Below are positions 19,101 to 25,616 of a stretch of 64,000 nt of DNA, piece by piece. Every line of letters starts with the position of its first letter. Within the stretch, counting starts at the first letter, position 1. The notes beneath the pieces are model-generated. The model worked only from the letters and a program-made list of their open reading frames with translations. It did not search any database and was not told the origin of the DNA. A program made the translations under genes and the position numbers. Source of the stretch: CAXBBB01 sp963841855 (GTDB taxonomy: Bacteria; Bacteroidota; Rhodothermia; Rhodothermales; BA12); NCBI GenBank assembly GCA_963841855.1, contig CAWJEJ010000001.1, forward strand, positions 310,001-374,000. The letters run 5' to 3'.

Positions 19101-19957
19101 TCACCAACGTCATCGGGCCGTGGGGTCTGGAGTTCGACGCGAGTTACCGCTCGCCGCTCTCCAACCGCAACTTCTTCGGCTACGGCAATGCGGTAGACAT
19201 CGAAGAGCCCAACTCGCGCATCTATCGCAACCGGACGACGGGCGCCTTCTTCGGCATGTCGGGCCGGCGCAACCTGCCGGGCGACTCGTACATCACGTTT
19301 GGCCCGTTCGTGCAGCACACCAACGTCAACGAGGAGCAGGGACGGTTCATCCTGACGCCCGAGGCTGGCATTCCGGCGGCTGATCTAGCGCGCCAGACGC
19401 ACGTCGGCTTCCGTAACACGGTTCGCATCGACAGCCAGGACAACCCCGCCGTCCCCAAGCGCGGCTTCGACATCGAGTTGAATGCGGAGACGCTGCTCGG
19501 CATCAACTCCGACGCGCGCGACTTCGTCCGCCTCCGCGGCGACTTCTCCAGCTACCTGACTCCGTTCTCGACCACGTGGCTCACCCTCGCGCCGCGCTTC
19601 GGTGGGCAGACGATCGTGGGCGACTTTCCCTTCTGGGCTGCCAGCACGCTGGGAGCGGGCCCTCTGCGCGGCTACCGCTCCGATCGGTTCGCCGGACGCA
19701 CGAGCCTCTACACCAACCTGGAGGCGCGCGTACGCGTCAGCCGATTCGCCGGATACGCAGGCTATGGCGAGTGGGGCGTGCTAGGCTTCCTGGACAGCGG
19801 CCGCGTGTTCGCCGACAAGCTTCCATCGCGCACGTGGCACACGGGTTATGGCGGCGGTTTGTGGCTCAACGCACTCGACCGCGTCGTCGTCACTGCTCAA
19901 GTAGCCGCCTCCAAAGAGGATCGCCTGTTTACCTTCGGAATCGGTTGGCACCACTGA
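16175..19957 (+). CDS. outer-membrane lipoprotein: metallophosphoesterase + kinase-like region + BamA-type barrel
   Basis: 1260 residues. The N-terminus has a lipoprotein signal ending LTLMSGC (Cys18). A calcineurin-like phosphoesterase fills about 40-400: LLIGDTGTP, VFLGDNLYPIG, FVPGNHDWQH, VVVGHHPLKSSG, YAAGHEHNLQYY. The region 430-850 contains FVLRSVDK (about 487), LLIGDWDRHRDQWRW (about 617-631) and PIPRDRDWAL (about 656-665). That spacing recalls the ATP-Lys, catalytic DRH and metal-binding DxD elements of HipA/CotH/FAM20-type kinases (inference). The last ~400 residues are beta-strand rich and resemble the D15/BamA surface-antigen barrel. The protein is expected in the outer membrane with its enzymatic part in the periplasm or on the surface. 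It follows ppk by 17 bp and its phosphoesterase is a paralogue of the one at 11542. Confidence 0.82.
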   Translation: MRLRLSFALLVLTLMSGCASSGYFYVHPDAESDPAPPPPTIAESYRVLLIGDTGTPVVEGVDPVLALLEARTVRAGASSATVFLGDNLYPIGLPPVGHPDREKMEKKLDVQLALFDGYEGRVFFVPGNHDWQHSGPEGTAYVRRTEEYVERVLDKGDSWIPSNGFPGPIAIELTDDITLVAVDTQWWLHPYSKPTGDTGDYVVRDNGDMLVEMEEVLSNYDDTRIVVVGHHPLKSSGRHAGVFPPKEHLFPLTHVTDGPLGYVPLPGVGSLALFYNRIIGMSRQDVAHPDYEAMRRSFLDLFSDYDGLVYAAGHEHNLQYYTQVGREGLQHLLVSGSGSYHEYARGGGDALFTAAQQGMMELIYYEDKSVWLEVFTVDGGPDAPIYRALVSGIEASAEDTPAERALAERPTFADSTIRAPINTDYRGGKIRRAVIGDVWRSAWTTPVELPVFDLSTEQGGLEIIKQGGGLQTRSLRLQKPGTDRQFVLRSVDKFPAAMMPTALRYGIAVDVAEEMTTAIHPFGALVAADLAETVGVYHTNPRLVYLPDDPMLGRYREDYANRVMLFEERPDEDWSDADFFGNSENIIGSTKLFREIEDDNDHRVDQHAFLRARLLDLLIGDWDRHRDQWRWASFEPFELDSTLTGDARTQGKIYRPIPRDRDWALNDRDGLAFRLSRRFVDKTSGLQEDYGKISSMTINGTQLDQRFLNELSRNEWIEIANKMMADLTDEALMQAVRTLPPEIYGDDAEIIYERLQGRRDKLDRIARKFYDTRAKRVDVAGSHKHERFEITRRKGRTDVLMLKTKQDGEIVDTLYHRVFQTGETDEIRLYGFDGDDQFIVRGDVSRGPRLRLIGGSGDDTFDLQDKVTGFQRSTVAYDVKGTNGGRESEWRLGSEARFESSERYPELSQTILPQRFDKTTPLLYFARNVDDGLFLGGGYRIVRQGFLKEPYGSRQVIRANASVETGAVNAIYNGHFTNVIGPWGLEFDASYRSPLSNRNFFGYGNAVDIEEPNSRIYRNRTTGAFFGMSGRRNLPGDSYITFGPFVQHTNVNEEQGRFILTPEAGIPAADLARQTHVGFRNTVRIDSQDNPAVPKRGFDIELNAETLLGINSDARDFVRLRGDFSSYLTPFSTTWLTLAPRFGGQTIVGDFPFWAASTLGAGPLRGYRSDRFAGRTSLYTNLEARVRVSRFAGYAGYGEWGVLGFLDSGRVFADKLPSRTWHTGYGGGLWLNALDRVVVTAQVAASKEDRLFTFGIGWHH

Positions 19958-20000
19958 TCCTTTCCGCCCGCCGCAGCCGCTCCCGCCTCCCGATCGCCCC

Positions 20001-20675
20001 ATGACCACGACGACCGCCTCTCCCCTCCCACTCCAGCCGCCCAAGCCGAGCCCTCCAAGGGTCGCGCCGCCGGACCAGAAGAAAGACAAGAAGAAAAAGT
20101 CGAGCAAGGGTAAGCTGGGCTCGAAGCGAGGCATCGAAACGATGTTTCGGACGCAGTACCCGATGCACGTTGACCTCTCGTCGCTCGCCGACGCCAAGGC
20201 CAACATCATGATCTCAATCAACGGCATCATGGTGTCGATTCTTCTCGCGTCGATCAGCCCTAAAATCGACTCGAACCCGTGGCTCATCTTTCCCACCTCG
20301 ACGCTGCTCGTCGGCTGCCTGATCTCGCTCGTGTTCGCCATCTTGGCCGCGTTGCCGCGCGTCAACCGGCACGAGATTTCGCTCGCCGACGTGCGCGAGG
20401 AGCGAGCCAACATCCTGTTCTTCGGCAACTTCACGCGGCTGAGTAAGCGCGAGTATCTGATCGGCATGACCGAGATGCTCAACGACAAAACGCGCCTCTA
20501 CACGAGCATGATGAGCGATATCTACGCCCTGGGCGGCGTGCTGGACCGCAAGTTTCGGCTGCTGCGAATCTCGTACCTCGCCTTCATGGTGGCACTCATC
20601 ATCGGCGTGACGCTCTTCATCGGCGTCTACACGTTCCTGAGCCCTGGCGCCGCCGCGTCGACTCTCCTGCCCTAG
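20001..20675 (+). CDS. Pycsar-effector-family (DUF5706, PycTM-like) membrane protein
   Basis: 224 residues. A Pro/Lys-rich cytoplasmic tail (about 1-45) is followed by the DUF5706 pattern HVDLSSLADAKANIMISINGIMVSILL, a second membrane helix (LIFPTSTLLVGCLISLVFAILAALP), a charged middle section (FFGNFTRLSKREYLIGMTEML) and a final helix near the C-terminus. Known: DUF5706 proteins act as membrane-disrupting effectors in Pycsar anti-phage systems when paired with a nucleotide cyclase. No cyclase gene is visible nearby. Many Bacteroidota carry stand-alone copies whose role is not established. It lies 43 bp after the phosphoesterase-barrel gene, as the last member of the polyphosphate cluster. Confidence 0.8.
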   Translation: MTTTTASPLPLQPPKPSPPRVAPPDQKKDKKKKSSKGKLGSKRGIETMFRTQYPMHVDLSSLADAKANIMISINGIMVSILLASISPKIDSNPWLIFPTSTLLVGCLISLVFAILAALPRVNRHEISLADVREERANILFFGNFTRLSKREYLIGMTEMLNDKTRLYTSMMSDIYALGGVLDRKFRLLRISYLAFMVALIIGVTLFIGVYTFLSPGAAASTLLP

Positions 20676-20785
20676 CGCTGTAACAGTCAAGCGGCGGCTT
20701 TCGTAAGGATGATACGCAGCGTTCTGCTCACCCCGCATTCCGGTGCGATGACGCTCGGCAGGACACGCTATCTCTTCCAGGCCCG

Positions 20786-21262
20786 ATGCTTACGGTCCAC
20801 ACGCTCTTTGGAGTTGCCGCACTCTTCTCGGGAGGCTGGAATCTGGCCGCCCGGAAAGGAACGCGTCGGCATCGCTTGGTCGGTTGGCTGTACGTCGGAT
20901 CGATGGTCGGGCTTCTCCTTACCTCGTTTCTGATTTTCGAGCTGTTTGGAGGGTTCGGCCCTTACCACATCATGTCGGTCGTGAGCGGAGGCGCGCTCGG
21001 TTTGGCCATTTATTTTCCGCTTCGGCGAAAGCACCACGCGAACTGGCTAATCCATCACTACATGTGGATGGGATACGCCTACGTCGGCCTGGTCATGGCG
21101 ACCGGCTCGCACCTCTTTGCCTACGGACCGCCGGGGTGGCCGTGGTGGGCACGCGCTCTGTTGTACTGGGTCGCTCCGTACGTAGTCGGCTCGCTGCTCA
21201 TCATGCGCCAGCGAGGCAAGATCCTCAGCCGCGTCGAACGTCGCGCTTTGAGCACGTCGTAG
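20786..21262 (+). CDS. DUF2306-like four-helix membrane protein
   Basis: 158 residues with four predicted membrane helices. The His-containing features match DUF2306-type integral membrane proteins: HTLFGVAALFSGGWNLA, KGTRRHRLVGWLYVGSM, and HHANWLIHHYMWMGYAYVG. The paired His residues on helices could bind heme or metal, but the family has no assigned function. It is preceded by a 110-bp gap after the DUF5706 gene, so it may be independently transcribed. A Nramp-like transporter gene follows in the same direction. Confidence 0.7.
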   Translation: MLTVHTLFGVAALFSGGWNLAARKGTRRHRLVGWLYVGSMVGLLLTSFLIFELFGGFGPYHIMSVVSGGALGLAIYFPLRRKHHANWLIHHYMWMGYAYVGLVMATGSHLFAYGPPGWPWWARALLYWVAPYVVGSLLIMRQRGKILSRVERRALSTS

Positions 21263-21301
21263 ACACTCGACCGACGCGAACGGCGACGGGCGAACGAAGC
21301 A

Positions 21302-22618
21302 GTGGTGCCTACCTTGGCACGTCGCAACCTTCCGCTCGTGCCGCACGCTCTCTCTTCACCTGCGGTCCAGCCGTCGCCGAGCAGGAATTTGTGGACGGCA
21401 CTCGGGCCCGGCATATTGGTCGCCGCTGCGGCCGTCGGCGGATCCCACCTGGTATGGTCGACGCGGGCAGGAGCGCTCTACGGGTGGAGCCTGCTCGGAT
21501 TGGTGCTGCTCGCCAACGTGCTCAAGTTTCCGTTCTTCCTCTACGGGCAGCGCTACACGGCGGCTACGGGCGAGAGCCTGCTCGACGGATACTTCCGGAT
21601 GGGCAGTGGTTACGTCTGGACGTTCCTCGCCATCAACGTGCTGACGGGCACCATCAACATCGCCGCCGTGGCGATGCTGACCGGAGCGCTGCTCTCTGGA
21701 TACGGACTGAGCGCATCGGTCTCCGTTTTGACTGTCGGGATGCTCGTGGCGTGCGCGCTGCTCGTTCTGATCGGCCGCTACGCGCTGCTCGACACGCTCG
21801 CCAAACTCGTAATCGCCCTGCTGACGCTGGGAACCGTCGTAGCCGTGGCGCTGGCGCTTGGTAGCTCCGATGCGCGCGTAGCCGTCGACGCGGCCCAGGA
21901 GCCAAGCGTGTGGACGTGGGCGTCGTTCGGCTTCCTCGTCAGTCTGCTCGGGTGGATGCCGATGCCCGTCGACCTCTCGGCGTGGTCGTCGCTGTGGATG
22001 TTCGAGCAGCGCGAGCAGACCGGCCACATGGCGACCGTCCGCGAATCGAACGTCGACTTCTACGTCGGCTATGGCGCCGCCGTCGTACTGGCCGTTCTCT
22101 TTCTGTCGCTCGGCGCTTTGGTGATGCATCCGACCGGACAGACGTTTTCGGCCGGAGGCGTTGGCTTCTCGAACGAACTCGTCGCGCTCTACACGCAGAC
22201 CATCGGCGGCTGGTCGCGCCCGCTCATCCTGACGGCAGCGTTCGTGACGATGTTGTCGACGACCTTGACGTGCGTCGACGGCTATCCGCGCGCGCTATCG
22301 GCCTGCTGCACGCTGCTCTTCCCCATTGATCGCAGTCGTTTCGGACGCGTCCATCAGGCATGGGTACTGGTTTCGGTCGTCGGCGCCATCGCGATCGTGC
22401 TGCTGCTGACGAGCAGTTTGCTGGCGCTGCTGACGTTCGCCGCCGTCGTCTCGTTCGTCACCTCGCCCGTTCTGGCGTGGATCAATCTGCGCGTGATGCG
22501 CGGCGAAAACGTCCCCATAGGCGACCGACCGGGACGGGTTTTGCTGGCGATAAGCTGGGCGGGTCTGGCCTTTTTCGTACTGATGACCCTGGGCTACGGC
22601 TACACGCTACTGGCCTGA
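21302..22618 (+). CDS. atypical Nramp-family transporter
   Basis: About 438 residues with 11 predicted membrane helices and overall similarity to Nramp divalent-metal transporters (LGPGILVAAAAVGGSHLVW in helix 1, GWMPMPVDLSAWSSLW in helix 6). The canonical helix-1 DPGN and helix-6 MPH metal-binding residues are not present: helix 1 has VGGSHLVW and helix 6 has MPMPVD. It therefore belongs to a divergent clade whose substrate could differ (other metals, or organic ions as in non-canonical Nramp relatives). The start is uncertain: GTG 21302, GTG 21305 and GTG 21338 are all possible. The last gene-free bases before the convergent arabinose operon are only 13. Confidence 0.75.
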   Translation: MVPTLARRNLPLVPHALSSPAVQPSPSRNLWTALGPGILVAAAAVGGSHLVWSTRAGALYGWSLLGLVLLANVLKFPFFLYGQRYTAATGESLLDGYFRMGSGYVWTFLAINVLTGTINIAAVAMLTGALLSGYGLSASVSVLTVGMLVACALLVLIGRYALLDTLAKLVIALLTLGTVVAVALALGSSDARVAVDAAQEPSVWTWASFGFLVSLLGWMPMPVDLSAWSSLWMFEQREQTGHMATVRESNVDFYVGYGAAVVLAVLFLSLGALVMHPTGQTFSAGGVGFSNELVALYTQTIGGWSRPLILTAAFVTMLSTTLTCVDGYPRALSACCTLLFPIDRSRFGRVHQAWVLVSVVGAIAIVLLLTSSLLALLTFAAVVSFVTSPVLAWINLRVMRGENVPIGDRPGRVLLAISWAGLAFFVLMTLGYGYTLLA

Positions 22619-22631
22619 CGCAGGCGACGCG

Positions 22632-23363
22632 CTAGAGGCTCATCCGCTTGAAGACGCGTTCGGGAATGCCTCGAATCGCGAACATGATCAGGCGCCAGAC
22701 CGGCTTGGCGTAGACCAGGTCACGCTGCTTCTGCTGCGCCTTGAAGATGGACCGGGCGACCTCGTCGGGCTGCGCCGTCAGCGAAGCCGGAAGGTCGAGT
22801 CCTTCGGTCATCTGCGTGTCGACGAAGCCGGGTTTGACCGTCAGAACGGGGACGCCCGCCGCGTGCAGTCGGTTGCGCAGGCCGGACAGGTACGCCGTCA
22901 GTCCCGCCTTGGCCGCGCCATAGACGTAGTTGCTCGCCCGTCCGCGGTCTCCCGCGACCGAACTCACGACGATGATAAAGCCCTTTTCGCGCCGCTCCAT
23001 ATCGCCCGCGACGATGCCCAGCAGGTGAGCGACGCCGGTAAAGTTGGTATCCAGGATCAGCCGCAGTTCGTCGCCGCTCGTCAGCGCGCGCTCGTGATCG
23101 CCCAGGTAGCCGACGGCGCAGAAGACCCCGTCCGGCTGCGTCGCCAGTTCGGCGTAGAACGCGGCGTGGCTGTCGTAGTCGAGCACGTCGAGGTCGGCCA
23201 GCGTCACGCCGACGCCATGCTTGAGGCGCAGGTCGGCGGCGAACGGTTCGAGCGTGTGCGAAGTGCGCGCGGCCAGCGTGACGTCGTAGCCGTTAGCGGC
23301 GTAGAGGTCGGCGACTGCGCGGGCGATGTCGCTGCGGGCGCCTGCGACGAGCAGATGAGGCAT
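22632..23363 (-). CDS. dprE2: DprE2-like decaprenylphosphoryl-2-ketoribose reductase (SDR)
   Basis: 243-residue short-chain dehydrogenase. Seen: the N-terminal Rossmann motif LLVAGARSDIARAV, the structural Asn region in LDTNFTGVAHLL, catalytic SS followed by YVYGAAKAG (Tyr-x3-Lys), and VKPGFVDTQMT. The GARSDIA variant of the glycine motif is characteristic of DprE2-type enzymes, which reduce the 2-keto intermediate made by DprE1 to decaprenylphosphoryl-arabinofuranose. It is the last gene of a four-gene operon, 10 bp after dprE1. The ATG at 23361-23363 is chosen because the Rossmann fold begins there; the longer reading overlaps dprE1. Confidence 0.85.
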   Translation of the reverse strand: MPHLLVAGARSDIARAVADLYAANGYDVTLAARTSHTLEPFAADLRLKHGVGVTLADLDVLDYDSHAAFYAELATQPDGVFCAVGYLGDHERALTSGDELRLILDTNFTGVAHLLGIVAGDMERREKGFIIVVSSVAGDRGRASNYVYGAAKAGLTAYLSGLRNRLHAAGVPVLTVKPGFVDTQMTEGLDLPASLTAQPDEVARSIFKAQQKQRDLVYAKPVWRLIMFAIRGIPERVFKRMSL

Positions 23364-23373
23364 GGTAGAAGAG

Positions 23374-24702
23374 CTAGAGACCCAGGCGGATCGACTGACG
23401 GGACTGAAAAGCGACGTCCATGCCGTTGGCGCGGCGGAAGTCGCGGAACCGGTCGATGTTCGGGTAGCCTGCCTCGAACACCTCACGGCTGACGCGGGCG
23501 TCTTTACTGAGGTAGATACGGCCGCCGTGCGCGACGACGAGCCGGTCGAGCCGGTCGAGCAGATTGAACACGGCGTCGTTGGCCTTGAAGTCGAGCGCCA
23601 GGCTGTAGCCTTCGAGCGGAAACGAGAGCCAGTTGGCGTTGGCTGGCCCGTAGAGTTTGAGAACGGCCAGAAACGACCCCTCACCCGCCGCTGCGATTTC
23701 GGTCAGGATCTTCTGCATTCCATCGAAGCTGGACTCCAGCGGCAAGATGAATTGGTACTGCACGAATCCGGCCTTGCCATAGATCCGGTTCCAGTTGCCG
23801 ATGGCGTCGAGCGGATAGAAGAACGTGTCGATACCCACCCGGGCCTGCTGCTCTCGGCGCAGCGCTTTGCCATAGTAGAGCGCGTTGAAGGCCCGCACGC
23901 TCCACCGGTTGAGCGCGACCGACGGAAGGTGAAACGGCACGCGCAGGCGCTGACCGCTGCGGTACGTCAGGTCGCCGTCGTCGGCGAAATCGCCAAGCAT
24001 CAGTAGCGAGCGGCCCAGCGATCTTCCCGACGCTAGGCAGTCGATCCACGCGACGGAGTAGGGCGATGCGGCGTGCGCGTCGAACGCGTCGAAGGTCTCG
24101 CGCAGGTCCCGCGTCTTGATGGTCAGCTGCTCGACAGTGCTCGACCGGATGGGTTTCAGGGCGATTTCGGCGTCCAGGATGATGCCTGTCAGTCCCTGCC
24201 CGCCGCAGGTCGCGCGCCACAGATCGGGCGTACCCTGGGGCGTGCAGACCACGACCTCTCCGCTCGCGAGAACGATGCGAAACGAGCGCACGCACGCACT
24301 GAAGCAACCGGCGATGTGGTGATTCTTGCCGTGCACGTCCGACGCGATCGCGCCGCCGACCGTGATCAGTTTGGTCCCCGGCGTGACCGACAGAAACCAA
24401 CCGCGCGGCACGAACACGTCAAGGATTTCGCTCAGCAGCACGCCCGCCTGGACGTGCAAAACGCCCGTCTCATCGTCAAAGCCGAGCAGGTGACGCAAAT
24501 CGCGCATCCGAGCTACGTGCGGTCCCAGCGCGCTGTCGCCGTAGCTGCGGCCGTTGCCGAACGGTATCAGTGCGCCCTCACTGACGGCGCGCTCGGCATC
24601 GGCGCCTGACCGAACACGCTCCGACGTACCATAGTGCCGGGGATACAGTCCCCAACTCGGTACGCGCTCAGACGGGCGCGAGGCGCGAGGCGTGAAAGGC
24701 AT
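23374..24702 (-). CDS. dprE1: DprE1-like decaprenylphosphoryl-ribose 2-oxidase (FAD)
   Basis: 442-residue vanillyl-alcohol-oxidase-type flavoenzyme. Seen: FGNGRSYGDSALG and VTPGTKLITVGGAIASDVHG (FAD-binding), GKNHHIAGCFS, GFVQYQFILPLE, and the C-terminal SKDARVS whose Lys matches a conserved active-site Lys. Known: DprE1 oxidises the 2-OH of decaprenylphosphoryl-ribose in the first half of its epimerisation to arabinose. The position that is the benzothiazinone-reactive Cys387 in the Mycobacterium enzyme is Ala here (GYSLALDF against mycobacterial GWNICVDF, aligned from memory). It lies 11 bp after the UbiA gene and 10 bp before dprE2. Start: ATG at 24700-24702. Confidence 0.87.
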   Translation of the reverse strand: MPFTPRASRPSERVPSWGLYPRHYGTSERVRSGADAERAVSEGALIPFGNGRSYGDSALGPHVARMRDLRHLLGFDDETGVLHVQAGVLLSEILDVFVPRGWFLSVTPGTKLITVGGAIASDVHGKNHHIAGCFSACVRSFRIVLASGEVVVCTPQGTPDLWRATCGGQGLTGIILDAEIALKPIRSSTVEQLTIKTRDLRETFDAFDAHAASPYSVAWIDCLASGRSLGRSLLMLGDFADDGDLTYRSGQRLRVPFHLPSVALNRWSVRAFNALYYGKALRREQQARVGIDTFFYPLDAIGNWNRIYGKAGFVQYQFILPLESSFDGMQKILTEIAAAGEGSFLAVLKLYGPANANWLSFPLEGYSLALDFKANDAVFNLLDRLDRLVVAHGGRIYLSKDARVSREVFEAGYPNIDRFRDFRRANGMDVAFQSRQSIRLGL

Positions 24703-24713
24703 AGCGGAAGGGG

Positions 24714-25589
24714 TCAGTAGAGAATCCAGGCGAAGGCCAGCAGCCACAACACGACCGCGCCCTGGACGGTGCGATCGCGCAGCACGACGCGCGTCGGCGA
24801 CCCGCTCTGCTCCTCGACGAAGGCGATTTGCAGGTAGCGCAAGATACCGACGATCACGAACAGGCTCGTCAGGTACAGGTGCTCACTGCCCAGCCGGTCG
24901 ACGACTTCGTGCGTCGTGGTGTAGAGCAGGTAGGCGACGATCACGACCGACGCCATGATCGCCATCGCCGCGTCGACGAACTGCAAGTTGTAGCCGTCGA
25001 TGGAGCGCCGCATGCTCTTGCCCGTCTGAGCCAGCAGCAAGAGATCGTCGCGCCGCTTGGCCAGGCCCAGAAAGAGCGCCAGCAGAAACGTCATCACGAC
25101 GATCCACATCGACAGCGGCACGCTAGTCGCCACCGAACCCACGAACAAGCGCAGCACGAAGCCGATACCGATCACGACCACGTCGAGGATCGCGACGTGT
25201 TTGAGGTGCACGCAGTAGGCTACGTTGAGAGCGGCGTATCCCGCTAGCACACCCAGCACGGACGGCGACACCAGCAGCGCCAAGCCCAGCCCGGCAGCGG
25301 CGCACACGACCCCGACACTGGCGGCTATGCGAACCGAGATGGCGCCCGACGGCAGGGGTCGATGGCGTTTTCGGGGGTGCTTGCGGTCGGCCTCCACGTC
25401 CAGCACATCGTTGAGCACGTAAACCGAACTCGCCACGCAGCAAAAAGCGACGAAGCTCAGCAGCGCGCGCGCCAGCAGATCCACATCGCCCACGCGGCCG
25501 ACGAAGAAGAGCGGCATCAGCACGAACAGGTTCTTGACGTACTGGTGAGGCCGCAGCAGCGCTACGATGTGCTTGGCGGAAGAAACCAT
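24714..25589 (-). CDS. UbiA-family decaprenyl-phosphate phosphoribosyltransferase
   Basis: 291 residues, eight to nine membrane helices. Seen: RPHQYVKNLFVLMPLFF at the N-terminus and the two Asp-rich prenyl-phosphate/Mg motifs NDVLDVEADRKHPRKRHRP and LAKRRDDLLLL. The RPHQYVKN start and the ADRKHPRKRHRPL block are typical of 5-phosphoribosyl-diphosphate:polyprenyl-phosphate transferases (Rv3806c type) rather than quinone-ring prenyltransferases. It would make polyprenyl-phosphoryl-5-phosphoribose, the precursor oxidised by DprE1 after dephosphorylation. The 5-phosphatase of the actinobacterial pathway is not visible in this operon. 27 bp separate it from the upstream GT-C gene. Confidence 0.85.
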   Translation of the reverse strand: MVSSAKHIVALLRPHQYVKNLFVLMPLFFVGRVGDVDLLARALLSFVAFCCVASSVYVLNDVLDVEADRKHPRKRHRPLPSGAISVRIAASVGVVCAAAGLGLALLVSPSVLGVLAGYAALNVAYCVHLKHVAILDVVVIGIGFVLRLFVGSVATSVPLSMWIVVMTFLLALFLGLAKRRDDLLLLAQTGKSMRRSIDGYNLQFVDAAMAIMASVVIVAYLLYTTTHEVVDRLGSEHLYLTSLFVIVGILRYLQIAFVEEQSGSPTRVVLRDRTVQGAVVLWLLAFAWILY

Positions 25590-25616
25590 AGAGTTGGAGT
25601 ACCCGGGTGAGGGTGG

